A stretch of DNA of 64,000 nucleotides from Sphaerosporella brunnea (GCA_008704415.1 VXIS01000001.1:62001-126000); one strand, 5' to 3'. Shown: positions 43,577-54,669, numbered from the stretch's first letter. Program-made: numbers and translations. Notes: a model not told the origin generated them from the sequence alone.

Positions 43577-44311
43577 TAAGGGCCCGTTTGGATAGGCCTC
43601 GGTATCGGTATCGGTAGTACATTTTCGATCCATCGGTATCGGTAGTTGCAACGCGAACTGATACCGACACCGATGGAAGAACGTTTGGATGAACCCCCCA
43701 AGTACCACCACAGTGACATCATATTGCAACGACGCTCCGACGCCCGGCCGCCCGCAAACACAACTATTTTCTCCAACGACGAGTCTCTCCCCTACGCCGA
43801 GCTTTTCTCCTACTAGTAGCGCTACGGTCGCTGGAGGTATTTGTTAGGATGAAAAAGGGAGCGGGACAGGATATATGGCTTCGCAGACAGTTGAGAAAGA
43901 TGCGCGAGGCGCGTGAGGATGAAGATATGGATGAGGATTCAGATGGCAGTGTATAAATTGTAAAGATACTATTTGGTTCTTTATTGTAATGAGTTTTCAC
44001 AAACTGAGCCACGTTCAGACCAACCTCACACAGAATCTCTGGTGTGAGGATTTCGCTCTCACAGTCGCTGTCGCTGTGACTGTCGGACTCAGACTCGGAG
44101 GTTGAGCTTCTAGAGGACTGGTAGTTGCGTTTCATGGTGAATAATTTTGACCGCTGGAGTTGGTGCAGGGGGATAATGGACGGTGGCGGTTCCGTTCTGA
44201 TCTTTGAAGTTGGATACCGAGGTCATCCAAACGGCGCCTCGGTATTTCTGCTCTGAAGTTGAGGAATACCGACGTTTCGCTTAAGTACCGAGACATCCAA
44301 ACGGGCCCTAA
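43577..44311. mobile_element. PIF/Harbinger-like non-autonomous element, 729 bp
   Basis: The left end GGGCCCGTTTGGAT starts at 43580 and the inverted ATCCAAACGGGCCC ends at 44308; TAA flanks both sides (43577-43579, 44309-44311). Inner termini share CTCGGTA and TACCGAG. The minus strand holds a 123-codon frame from 44135 (Ser/Asp-rich start, then SEILTPEILCEVGLNVAQFV) whose core recurs in the 41-kb element. It lacks a transposase of normal length. It sits inside sequence rich in GCTCGAGC, so it probably inserted into an older hAT element. Confidence 0.85.
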
Positions 44312-44489
44312 AAGGTTTGGGCTCGAGCTCAGCTCGACTTCTCTCGAGCGTTCTAGAAAGAACGAGGTTCCGCCGGTGGCCGCAGCGCCCTCAAGTACCG
44401 CCCAACTCCGCGGTCCCCGCCACCCTTCTCCCCGGCTTCCCCGCGACCGCTAGCCGCACAAGTGACGTCCACTACTATCGCGTTGCCAC

Positions 44490-44670
44490 CTATGTCGTCT
44501 TTTCACCTATGTCGCGCTGAAAAGTACGCTGGCTGGCTCAGAAATACGCGGGCAGCTCTGGCGAGGATCTGGCGCCGCAACCACCACCCCGCAAGGCCGC
44601 CCGTTGCCATGCGTATTTCTGAGCCAGCCAGCGTACTTTTCAGCGCGACATAGGTGAAAAGACGACATAG
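44490..44670. repeat. Perfect 60-bp inverted repeat with 61-bp loop
   Basis: The arm at 44490-44549 (starting CTATGTCGTCTTTTCACCTA) is the exact reverse complement of 44611-44670. The octamer CGTTGCCA stands immediately before each arm (44481-44488, 44602-44609). Perfect identity over 60 bases means recent formation or ongoing correction. It may be a foldback MITE or an inverted duplication; transcripts would form a strong hairpin. Confidence 0.95.
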
Positions 44671-44953
44671 TACTCACGCGGCCGGAATCATTCAACATCA
44701 CGTGCCGTAGAGGGTTAGGGTTATGTTTTTCTCGTGTGTGGGGTTGCGGCGGAGCCAGGCCACAAGGGCTGATTTTTGGAGGGCTTATTTTCGCGTATCC
44801 GACATCAATTTGAATTAGATCGGTCGCGCCGTTGTTGAGATAATGGGGGGTGCTTTCGGGTAGAAATATAACCCTAACCTGCGCGGCACGTGATGTGAAA
44901 TGATTCCGGCCGCGTGACTCGTCGTCCACCCATCCTGAGCAATCAAACAAAGC

Positions 44954-45893
44954 ATGTCCGGAGAACAGCAGCCAGCGCTTAGCGCACAAGCAGAGGAAGA
45001 TGCCATGCGTGGGTTTTATAAAGAACTCAGTGGACGTTGGGGTAAGACGCTTTCTTTACAAACACGGTCATGTTCTGATAGCTGTACTATAGGTACTTTA
45101 CACAGCGCCGCTGGGGCACGGACACTCAGTGGTCTGAAAACCTCATCATATACAGCATTTCTCTACGCCCGCAAGATAATATTTCGAGAGGAGGTACCCC
45201 GGGCCAGAAAGGGAAACAACGCTGGAACGGCGGCGGATGCCCGGTCTCCAGCTGCAGTGGGTGTGACTTGCGCGAGGTTTGAGTCTATTCTAGAAGACGA
45301 GTATCGTAATAATACAGTGCCGGGGGTCCAAAGTAGCCAGGTTCGACGTGTTCCGGTCGATGAAAACCTCGCTGCCATGTTTGGAGACATGGGACGCAGT
45401 ACCCAAGCAACCACAGGGATGGAGGCCTCCGAGACTGCACGCTATTTGCGTGAACTTAAACAGTGATCCACTGCACTGGTGGAAGCTCAATGAGCACCGG
45501 TTTCCTACATTGGCGAGAATGGCAAGGGACTACCTCGCAGTTTGCGCTTCCAGCGTGCCGTGCGAGAGACTCTTCTCAGTGTAAGTCTGCAAACCTCAAG
45601 GCTGCCCTTTTGTCAGACCCGCTAATGTTTTTAGGGCGGGCGATATTATCACAAAGAGACGCAACCGGCTTCTGGAGGAGTCGAGCAGCGCTCTGTTGTT
45701 GCTTAAGCATTGGCTCAAGCAAACGGAAGTAAACAGCTGGGAAAAAGGGGAGTACGAAGATCCGGAGGTTCTACCACAGGCGGGGTCGGGGGGGGCAACC
45801 ACTCGGAGTGACCATGATATGCCGGAGGGCGGAGATTTAGACGCCGAGGCAGCGCTCAACTCCTCTTCGGGCCTGTCAGACTTATCGGACTGA
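44954..45893 (+). pseudogene. hAT transposase C-terminal remnant with frameshift
   Basis: The hAT dimerisation region is clear: [40 protein letters not shown], then after a 54-nt intron (45581-45634, donor GTAAGT, branch GCTAAT, acceptor TAG) AGDIITKRRNRLLEESSSAL and LLLKHWLKQ. The upstream frame ending [11 protein letters not shown] is one base out of register with SDPLHWW, so the copy is broken near 45465. The catalytic RNase H-like core and BED finger of a full transposase are absent. The C-terminal tail is acidic and ends SDLSD. Confidence 0.85.
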
Positions 45894-46036
45894 TCTACTC
45901 TGGGATAACTACATAGTAGAAAATTTACATGGTCATGAACTGCCGCCTGCCCGCGTGCTCCCGCCTCAAAATATGATTTCTCTCCACCAGCTCGAGCTTT
46001 GGCTCGAGCCGGCTCGTTTGCATCACTATCGAGATG
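45894..46036. mobile_element. Probable right terminus of the hAT element
   Basis: Read on the minus strand from 46028, the sequence is TAGTGATGCAAACGAGCCGG followed by CTCGAGC, the typical TAG.G.TG terminal inverted repeat with GAGCTCGAGC subterminal motifs of hAT elements. Matching GCTCGAGC-rich sequence lies at 43470-43575 and 44320-44350, so the left part probably begins near 43.45 kb, but the exact left end and 8-bp duplication were not found. Confidence 0.55.
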
Positions 46037-46474
46037 CCATCGCAGATGTAGCTACGGCAACAGACGCTATTGGGTGAAGGATTCCGCTTGGGTTCCAGTT
46101 TCAGCTGCGAAGTTCTTATTGATGAGGAGGAGGAGGAGGAAGACATTTTTCATTGCAATTGCACCAACTCGTTCCGCTCCCCTCCCTTGTTGGTGGCAGA
46201 AACTCACAATATCCCCCCACAACACAAACCACCCAAAGCCGCAAGCAGTCACTCCACCCCTCTAAGCCCCAATTACAACAGCCTCACCTGACTAACACTC
46301 ATCCTCTGCCCTCCATCTGTAGGGCACTCCTGCTTTCCAGAACCCCTCAAACTACATAGTACTTAAGGAGATATCGATGCGACTTCACTGGAGTAGAAAA
46401 TGTAACATGGCAATGGTAACTGACTATAGTACTTGGTGATGCGACAAGGAAGGGTATATACTCGTGCTCGAGAT
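46037..46474. other. Short intergenic stretch between hAT and LINE
   Basis: Overlapping short frames only; includes a GGAGGA tract near 46122. No gene is supported. Confidence 0.4.
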
Positions 46475-47662
46475 GGTACATACTAAGTTTTGTTTTGTTT
46501 TAATCATATTGCATTTGGCCGCTTGCGGCCATGGCATGTTAAATACAGAATCATCGCCACCCCTAGGCGTTGCGCCTACTCTGGGGCACGCTCCTCCGAA
46601 GGAAAAAAGAAGCAAGGAAAGCGTATCTGATAGAGCCATACAAAGGAAATTCGTGATAGAAGAACCAAAAGCAATGAAGACATGGTCATAAAACTCAGTT
46701 GGCCACCTTTGGCCATAGTCCCACCTGCGTGCTACCTAGGAAACCCATCACTGCTCCTGTACAGCGGCCATCCGCCAGCAAATCTCTTACTGACGTGTTC
46801 GTTTTTCTCCTCTTTTTCCCTTTCTCACGCGTGGCCTCCGCCACTGCCTTCCACAGCGTTCGGTGCTCTTCGCGCCATTTATGGCAGGTCTTGAAGAGGT
46901 GGTCCCGCGTTTGCGTGGGCCTCTTGGGACAGAACCAGCACTTATCGTCCGCTCGCCGTCCCGTCTTGTGGAGGTACGGTGCCGTGGGCGCCTTCTGCAG
47001 CCGTAGCTGGAAGAAGCGTGCTGCTAGTGACTTTTTGGTTCGAAAGGCGGTTTTGTTGGTACCTTTCGGACGCCTGTAGTAGCTTTTCGGGACACAGTGC
47101 TTCGCAAGCCAGGCTTCGCGGTCATGGTGCTTGGCCAGAGTAATTTCTCGTGCGATGTGAGCGAGCGAGGTGGTGTCGAGGACGTTGTCGGACACAGCGG
47201 GAGACTTGCTTTCCGCGGCTGCCTTCGCACGTTTGTCTGCAGCCTCATTTCCGTGCACCCCTTCATGCCCGGGAACCCAGTGGTATTTGGTAGTCCAGCC
47301 GACCTCAAGCAGCTGGCGCTCTGTCTTAGTAATGTCTGGTAGAACCCATTGGCCAGGACCAGGTGCCGTGCTCTGTAAGCGTCTGAGGGCAGCCTGTGCG
47401 TCCACAAATATGTGGACCGTACCAGCTGCGGATCCCTCAGGGAGGTGGTGGGTAGCCAGCTCTAGACCCGCGGCAATGCCCATCATTTCTGCATCGAAAG
47501 CTTCTTTGTTGTGGCCGATGTATCTTGACACACTAGGCCAGTCTTGCCCATGGGCACCACGTGTGACCGCAGCGTAGCCGCAGCTGCCGTCTTCGAGTCT
47601 GGAGCCATCGGAAAAAATGCCGATGCTGTTGTTGGACGGCTTTTGGTAGGTACATACTAAGT
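46475..47662 (-). mobile_element. 5'-truncated LINE (copy d), Tad-like, with 14-bp target duplication
   Basis: The repeat ggtacatactaagt flanks the insert at 46475-46488 and 47649-47662. The element itself is 46489-47648 on the minus strand. It contains an RNase HI domain, a zinc-finger-like C-terminus, a 3' untranslated region and the GGCCGCAAGCGGCC hairpin followed by an ATTAAAAC-type tail. Reverse transcriptase is missing because of 5' truncation. The flanking duplication is perfect, so insertion is recent. Confidence 0.92.
46695..47648 (-). pseudogene. LINE ORF2 C-terminal part: RNase H and CCHC-like region
   Basis: The frame is open from the truncation point at 47648 to its stop at 46695. 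RNase H residues are in place: IFSDGSRLEDGSCGY (Asp), EAFDAEMMGI (Glu), HIFVDAQAALRRL (Asp) and NEAADKRAKA (Asp). WLAKHCVPKSYYRR and the C-x2-C-x9-H-x4-C finger starting CWFC follow. This order (RNase H, then a cysteine finger) is that of fungal Tad-clade LINEs. The ATG a few codons beyond 47648 belongs to host flanking DNA. There is no reverse transcriptase, so it is a fragment. Confidence 0.88.
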
Positions 47663-48884
47663 ACGGCTTATAGCTAGGAGGCACGAAGTACTACACAGGG
47701 GGGACTTACCGTATGTAACTTCGATATTCCGGCCCCCTGTTCTCGCCTAAAATCCGGAGCCTAAGGTAGGTACCCGTCAAAGCCAGCTCATGGTCACGAA
47801 ACAAGCCTTTCCGGCGACGGAAAGTTGGAAATTACCTGGGTATGTTGCCTTCAGCTCGCAGCTGCAAACTCCCGCCGGATCCAACAAGCGTGCAACCACA
47901 GTGCATTATGCACATAAATATGAAGAGCTGGCGCTCGGATAGAGTTCGGGACGTGACAGTAGGTACGTAGATCCCTACCCCAATGAACAGCGTCCCTTCG
48001 AAAAGGAAGGAAGGTCTCGAGTGGGGAGGTCGATCGGTCGTGACGGATGGGTGTTTCGGATATCCCACTCCTCTTCCCAAAAGCTACATAGCTGATGATC
48101 ATGAATCCTTCGAGTCGACGTCCTCCAGCTTCATCCACAAACCACAACTGTGACCTGAGCTGGGCCGTGGCCGTGGTGTGGGAATTTGGTGATGGCAGCC
48201 TCGGCCAGAAAGTACTGAGGCGGGTATGTATTGTGCAAAGGAATATTCCTTATGTTGTGTAGCTATAAGCCGCTTGCGAATGAAGGCACGGTAATCTCGA
48301 GCTCAGAATGGAGAATCAAGATGAGTGAGAGGCTGTGAAGCCATCTGCATTCCTAGGATTTATTTGAGTCGGTGTAAACATCGTCAGGTAGGCAGCAAGC
48401 AGTCTTGTTGGCGCGAGTCTTCTGGGCGGGGCGGTGTTCATGGGCAGACCTTTGTTGAAGGCGTCGATCATGAAGGGCGTCTCCTGGGCCAGAATTTCCG
48501 TACCAGTCGCATGGTTAACTTCGAAACCCCCCTAATTTCTTGTCTGCGGTGTTGCCAGATGGCCGTTGTGGTTTGAAGAGTATACTCGTACATATCATGC
48601 TTCGACGGCCATAACAAATCCTTAACCCTCCGATGCTTGTTTACCCCAATTGCAACTGACCCTTCTTCCTCACGAAGCTGCCGTGAAGTCGGTGACTCTT
48701 CATTCTTTGGGGACGATCGGAAGCGCCGATGCCACGCGGGTATACGTAGGCAGGATCACGTGGCCTGACGTGCTTTCCCGCGGCAATGATTCACGCAGGC
48801 AAGCCAGGATTCACCTTCAACAACAATGTCCACCACCACCACCACCACCATCACCACCGCCACCACTACCACCGCATCACCGCC
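47663..48884. other. Upstream region of the acyl-CoA lyase, no other gene supported
   Basis: Frames at 47830-48150 and 48325-48576 lack motifs. A CCA/CAC repeat at 48826-48878 sits directly before the start codon; it could add a His-rich extension if an upstream ATG at 48786 were used. Confidence 0.45.
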
Positions 48885-50724
48885 ATGTCCTCACAACAAC
48901 AACCACGAACCGGTGCTCAGCTGATCGCCTCAGCCCTCGTCGCGCTCGAAGTGGAGGTCATCTTTGGCATCGTTGGAATCCCGGTGATCGAAGTTGCCGA
49001 AGCTTGCATTGCCGCGGGCATCCGCTTCATATCTTTCCGCAACGAACAAGCCGCCTCGTACGCCGCCTCGGCATATGGCTACCTTACGGGGCGCCCAGGC
49101 GTGTGCCTGGTAGTCGGGGGACCCGGCGTGTTACACGCAATGGCAGGAGTACGTCACTCCCAACATATATCCTAACAGCTTGACTTGACTTTCACATTCT
49201 GATATACCTGCGGCAAAGGTCGGCAACTCAATGGTAAATACGACATTCCCGCTTCTTCTGCTAGCAGGTGCAGCGCCCACCACCGACAGCGCCACCAAAG
49301 GCGCCTTCCAGCAACTAGACCAAGTTGCGCTTCTAGCGCCGCACACCAAGCTCTCTTTGCGGCCAGCAACGCTCTGCCAGCTCCCGGCGACAATCCGCGA
49401 TGCCTACCGCGCCGCCTTCTACGGCCGGCCAGGCGCAACCTACGTCGACCTTCCCGCAGACTATATCCAAGCGGCGTACCCCTCCTCTCCCACCCGCATC
49501 ACCGCGGTCGAAGCTCCGCCCCGGCAACTCGGCGACCCCGCACGTATCGCCGCCATCGCCGCCGCCCTCCGTAATGCCAAAGCCCCGCTCATCATCATCG
49601 GCAAAGGCGCCGCATACGCACGCGCCGAGCACGCGGTCCGCGAATTCGTCGATGCCACGCAGATCCCATTCCTACCGACGCCGCAGGGGAAGGGCGTAAT
49701 CCCTGATTCCCACGCGCTCAACGCCTCTACCGCACGTTCGGCAGCCCTGAAGGGCGCAGACTTCATCCTACTTCTCGGCGCACGTATAAACTGGATCCTC
49801 CACTTCGGCACGCGGTTCCATTCAGGTGCCAAGATCGCACAGGTCGACATCTCAGCGGAAGAGCTGGGCAGGAACGGGGTAGACTCGTCCCTCAGCGTAG
49901 TCGGCGACATCGGCGCGGTACTATCGCAGCTGCAACCACACGTCGCAGGCTACCGCCACCCCAGCACCTCCGCCTGGCACCACGCCCTCCGTGCCAGCGC
50001 CGAAAAAAATACCAAAAAAGCCCTCTCCCTCGAATCCGCACCTACGGCCCCCGGCGGCAGGCTAAGCTACCACCGCGCCTTCCGGCTGATCGAAGACACG
50101 CTTCTCCGCCTCGCCACCTCCGCGGAGAATCTCGTCTATGTCAGCGAGGGCGCAAACACCATGGACATCTCCCGCTCCATCTTTTCGATCGCGGCCCCGC
50201 GCCAGCGGCTCGACGCGGGGACATACGCCACGATGGGCGTGGGGCTGGGGTACGCCATCGCCGCAGAGATCGCATACGGCGGCGCCAGCCGTAGCAGTGG
50301 TAGCAACAAACGCGTAGTCGCCATCGAGGGGGACTCGGCGCTCGGCTTCTCCCTCGCCGAAATCGAGACCATGGCGCGCTACCGCCTCCCCACCATCATC
50401 TTCGTCATGAACAACGGCGGCGTATACCACGGCATCAGCGACGACACGCACGCCTACGGCGAAGTATGGGAGCGTGACCAGCGGCGGAGGCAAGGGCGGC
50501 TGCCGTCTACGGCCCTCGGGTTCGAGACGGATTACCACGTCGTTGCGCAGGGCCTGGGCGGACGCGGGTTCAGAGTCGAGAATGAAGCGCAGCTGGTCGA
50601 GGCGGTTGAACACGCTTGGAGCTATACCGCCGGCCCCACGCTGGTTAATGTGGTTATTAGGAGCGGCGCGGGCGGGAAGCTGAGCTTTGGGTGGCTGGAG
50701 AAGAAGGGGGAGGCGAAGCTTTAG
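48885..50724 (+). CDS. 2-hydroxyacyl-CoA lyase / oxalyl-CoA decarboxylase-type ThDP enzyme, peroxisomal, 589 aa
   Basis: Exons are 48885-49148 and 49219-50724 (phase 0; donor GTACGT, AAAG acceptor). The N-terminal pyrimidine domain has the ThDP-activating Glu54 in [15 protein letters not shown] and [14 protein letters not shown]. The middle domain follows, then the pyrophosphate domain with [19 protein letters not shown] at about residue 458 and [10 protein letters not shown] about 28 residues on, the metal-binding pattern of the lyase/oxalyl-CoA decarboxylase branch. The protein ends GEAKL, a PTS1-type peroxisomal signal. Such enzymes cleave 2-hydroxyacyl-CoA to formyl-CoA and an aldehyde in alpha-oxidation, or decarboxylate oxalyl-CoA. 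The first is favoured by the PTS1. The start at 48885 was preferred because the upstream in-frame ATG only adds a poly-His stretch. Confidence 0.93.
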
Positions 50725-51198
50725 AGTGGAGTGGTGTGGGATGGTGTATTATGATATGAATTCACGGCAAAGGGGTTGTGTGTCTCTTACATCAATCAAC
50801 TAGGGAAGTCGAATGGCGGTTAATGACCGGACATGACGTCACGGGATACTCAAGTAGGTATACCAGAGACCATCTTCCGTTGTAGATTTACTGCGCAAGA
50901 AGAACTCTGACAGAAATCGCTCCGGACTTGAAAGGCTCGCCGTAGATTCACCGGTGAACGAGGGTTAAATTACGATTTTGTTTTGTGATATTTCTTCTGG
51001 CTTATAAAGCTTCAGATGCGTCGTTTTGGACAATGCCTGGACGATTCCGCAGGGAGGAAAAGCGATGACCCGTACCGTACCTACTCCAATGGATCGGGTC
51101 ATCCCATCAGCTGTCACGCGACGGTGATGGTAGCGACCGAGTGATCCGCGATAATCCAGAGTATCCGACAGCCAATCCGGACACGTTTCGGACAAAAC
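50725..51198. other. Intergenic, 3' flank of the lyase
   Basis: No gene is supported. It ends in an A-rich stretch (51193-51209) that served as the MULE target. Confidence 0.5.
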
Positions 51199-51209
51199 AA
51201 AAAAAAAAA

Positions 51210-51300
51210 CGGTAATTATGCAGCATACCCCCGTCCGAAGTTGAAATTTGCAGGATACCCCCGACTCAAAAAGTTATGTAGAATACCCCCCAACTATTTT
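51210..51300. repeat. MULE left terminal inverted repeat
   Basis: About 90 bases, starting CGGTAATTATGCAGCATACC, with three spaced CATACCCCCG-like boxes (51222, 51252, 51282) that are probable transposase contact sites. Confidence 0.9.
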
Positions 51301-51527
51301 TCGTCGTACCGTGAGTTTTTGCACCACACCAAAAAAACACTCGCCAGCAACCCCTCGCCTCGCAGCTGTAGGGTTATAGGGTTGTACATAGATGCGAGTG
51401 ACGAGAGGTGCTGGAACGTAGATAGACCTCCAGGCTCAACCTTCGCTTCCTCCTATTCAACTCACCTTCACCTACCCAAATACCTTTTCGTCCCCCCGCC
51501 CTCACCCTCCACTCGCTACGTCTCGCA

Positions 51528-53485
51528 ATGAACGACGTTGATGAGCCAATCAACAATGCCAAGTCAGCTCAAGCTGTGCTACTGGAAGCGCTTGAAGTGG
51601 GAGCGGAGTTTGATACCTTTCAAGACTTTAAAACAGCAATGAATATATGGGCGGTTGCAGGACGCTTTGGAATCCGTTTTGCCAAGTCAGATAGGAAGCG
51701 AAATGTCGTCCACTGTAGGGATTCAGCGGACTGTATATTTCACGTTAGAGCAGCGTGGAAAGTCAATCTGGAAAAGGTTTGTTGATGGTACTCCAACTTG
51801 AAAATTTCTCACCATCATTTAGGTTGTTGTGACGGTTGTCAACCCTGCACATACCGCCTGTATCGGAGTGGGTATCAAGAAACGATCAGCTGCAAGCAAG
51901 TTTAGCTTCTTAAAAACAGCAGTACCGAATGCACTAGCAATTACTACGGCAACCAAGACTCGAGACGTCCGAGCTGCAGTGCAGCATCAGTACGGGCAAA
52001 AGATCGGCTATCAGGCGGCCCACAAAGTGCTTAAGGCTCTGCAGCACAAGGACATAAACCATGAGCGGGAAGAGTATAAACTGCTTCCGGCATATGTAGA
52101 GGTGTTGAAGCAAGCGGACCCCGATGGTTGCTTTGTGTTACAGCTTAACAACCTTACAGATCAGTTTGAACGTCTGTTTATAGGCCCTTCAGCATGCCGA
52201 GCCTCGTTCCGTTCATGCACACGCTTAGTAGCCTGTGACGGCACCTTTACAAAGGCCAGGTTTCGTCAGACCTTGCTGTTTGCGGTGACAGTAGACGGAA
52301 ATGACGAGGTGATGGTGTTGGCTTGGGCTCTTGTCGAAAGCGAGAATGAAGACTCTTGGACCTTCTTTTTCAGAGAACTCACCCGGTAAGCTCTTCTTTT
52401 CCCCTATCACACTAGCGGTCTACTTGAGGTAGTGCTAACGTGTGGATAAAAGAGCTATTCCTGAGATTAATCACCATGATGTGACTTTAATCAGCGATCG
52501 TGATAAGGGTCTTATTGCAGCGGACAGAATTTTTGCGCAGGCAAAACGTGCTTATTGTTGTCAGCACATCGCTGATAACATACAATCACAGTTTGGGATG
52601 GACGCGCGCAAGCAATTTTGGGCAATTGCTAAAGCTCGGACACAAGCTGCATTTACAGCCGCTCTGATGGAAATGGAGGAACGAAAACCCCAAGCAGCAC
52701 GATATCTCGCCAATATACCACGTGCACAGTATGCTACCGCTTTCTTTCCAGGTCGCCGTTATGGCCACCTCACATCAAATATTGTGGAATCTGCTAATGC
52801 TCTCTTTCTTGCGGAGCGTGAGCTAGCAGTGATAGACATGCTGGACGGCATCTGGCACAAAGAGATGGATCGCCGAGCCTTTAGACTACAGCGTGCCAGC
52901 AAGGAGGTCTCTGAACGCCTACTCACCCCTTGGGGGCTTGCGAGATTTCAGGAAGGTGACTTCTTTGCTGGCCGGAACAATGTTTTGATAGAGGAGGTAG
53001 CGCGAGGTATGGGTACTGTGACCCAACAGGATGGGTGTCGATTTCAAGTTGATCTGGAGGCCCGGACCTGTAGCTGCAAGCGATTTCAAGACACCGATAT
53101 TCCTTGTGGCCATGCAATCAGCGTCATCTACACATGTAGACAAGCACCAGCAGAGTACTTCCCAGACTACATCAAGACGGAATCCTGGGTTGCCACCTAT
53201 CAGGGCCACAACATCCCTCGAATTGACTTAGACGAGGTTAAACGGGTATACCATGAGGGGGAAATGCTCGGCGTTGAACCTTCACTCAATAACTGCAATG
53301 CACCGTTGACTCGCGCGCCTAAAGGGCGACCACCAAAAAAACGGCTGCGCAAGGGCAACGTCAGGCGATTTCAACAGCCCGCTCTTGATGGCTTGCCCAA
53401 TATTCCTGATAGGGCACCACCAAGATGCAGCACATGCAACACCGTTGGTCACTATGCGAATTCATGTACACGTCCTCACATTTGA
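51528..53485 (+). CDS. MULE transposase with SWIM and CCHC zinc knuckles, three exons, 614 aa
   Basis: Exons are 51528-51776, 51823-52385 and 52453-53485; frame is kept through both introns (second acceptor is AAAAG). Domains in order: an N-terminal FLYWCH/FAR1-like segment (about 25-85, with C-x4-C), and the MULE DDE core with Asp222 (VACDGTF), Asp286 (LISDRDKGL) and Glu383 (NIVESANALF). Next is a SWIM finger C477-x-C479-x9-C489-x-H491 (CSCKRFQDTDIPCGH). A GRPPKKR AT-hook-like motif near 562 follows, and then a CCHC knuckle C596-x2-C599-x4-H604-x4-C609. No stop or frameshift interrupts it and the key residues are present, so the copy may be active. It catalyses cut-and-paste transposition by acting on the terminal repeats. 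Confidence 0.93.
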
Positions 53486-53690
53486 TAGCTGGTAGGAGCA
53501 GCGAGTGGGAAGGGAGCAGGGAGCAGGGAGCGCGAAGGGAGCAGGGAGAGGGAAGGCTACGGGTGTATATAGTATCTAGCAATCATATTATAACACGACT
53601 GTAGTTGTAAGGCGAGTCCACTGAACATGCGAAAACCCAAGCGAAAACCCGAGCGAAAACCCGAGCGAAAACCCGAGTGAAAACCCCCGC

Positions 53691-53782
53691 AAAATAGTTA
53701 GGGGGTATTCTACATAAGTTTTTGGGTCGGGGGGTATGCTGCAAATTTCAACCTCGGGCGGGGGTATGCTGCATAATTACCG
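53691..53782. repeat. MULE right terminal inverted repeat
   Basis: Inverted copy of the left terminus with a handful of substitutions; ends GCATAATTACCG at 53782. Confidence 0.9.
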
Positions 53783-53803
53783 AAAAAAAAAAAAAAAAAA
53801 AAA

Positions 53804-54669
53804 GGGCCAATGAGCAAGTCGTTGGGTGCGTGACTGTAAGCGCAATACAAAGCTCGTAGAGGGGGGGGGAGGTCAGTCGCAGTCTCCGGCTTGTCGGCCG
53901 CGCCAGGCGGCGATACAAACGGAGTCTCAAATCGAGTTCTTTCTCTTTCAGAGAGTTTGTGACTAGGTAGAATCAACTGCTGGCTGCCCACCGACAAAGT
54001 CTCCCTCGAAGGTATAGGTATGCGAGATACATAGTGGAAACAGCAACCAAAAAAAAAAAACACCCTGCAACGCGGGGGTATATGTAAACGCGGAAACAAA
54101 AAAAAAAAAAAACTGGAAAACGAGGCGTCCCCCTACATTCCCCAAATCCAGCCAGAAAAATGCTAAACAAACAATAAACATTTATGATTGATGATGGTAT
54201 GGTATCTACAGTCAACTCTCTCTATAACAATACGGTCGGGACTGGTCACCCGTATTCTTATAGGGAGATTATTCTTATATACAATATTCTTATAGGGAGA
54301 GTCGACTGTATCCCCCCCCCCCCCCAAATACAAATAAGCCGGCATAAAAGATCGACATAAACATGCATAAATTCCACAAAGATGAAAAAAAAAACATGGG
54401 TAAAAAAAAAAAAAAGGGGGGAGAAAAAAACTAGAAAATCACATTAATCGACCAAATCGGCACATCCAAAGCCCCAGCGTCTAACTTCATCCTCATGGCC
54501 AATTGGGCTCCTCAACGTCTCTCTTTCATCCGTCTCCGTGCCCTGCGTAGCTCGATCACTAAAGCCATCTTCATCGTCATCCTGCTGGGTGCCCTCGCCT
54601 CGTTCCGTGCTCCAATCATCGTACCACTCCATCCCTCCATCACCACCCTCCCCCTTATCCCTATCTCGT
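53804..54669. other. Intergenic, 3' flank of PEX5, A-rich
   Basis: Several A-runs near 54050, 54105, 54388 and 54400 and a C-run near 54312. A TCTTATAGGGAGA motif is repeated near 54255 and 54289. No gene is supported. Confidence 0.5.

Larger units (their letters stand above)
51199..53803 (+). mobile_element. Apparently complete MULE (Mutator-like) element, ~2.57 kb
   Basis: The left terminal repeat 51210-51300 and the right one 53691-53782 (inverted) match over about 90 bases, starting CGGTAATTATGCAGCATACC. Each terminus contains three tandem variants of a GCAGCATACCCCCG motif. The element sits between A-runs on both sides (51199-51209 and 53783 onward), so an 8-11 bp target duplication would be all A. 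One spliced transposase gene fills the interior. Short tandem repeats (GGGAGCA near 53510 and CGAAAACCCGAG near 53635) follow the gene. Confidence 0.9.

Noticed and set aside
49333..50613. Antisense frames over the 2-hydroxyacyl-CoA lyase
   Set aside because: Arg/Gly/Asp-rich shadows of a GC-rich gene with clear ThDP-enzyme motifs on the plus strand.
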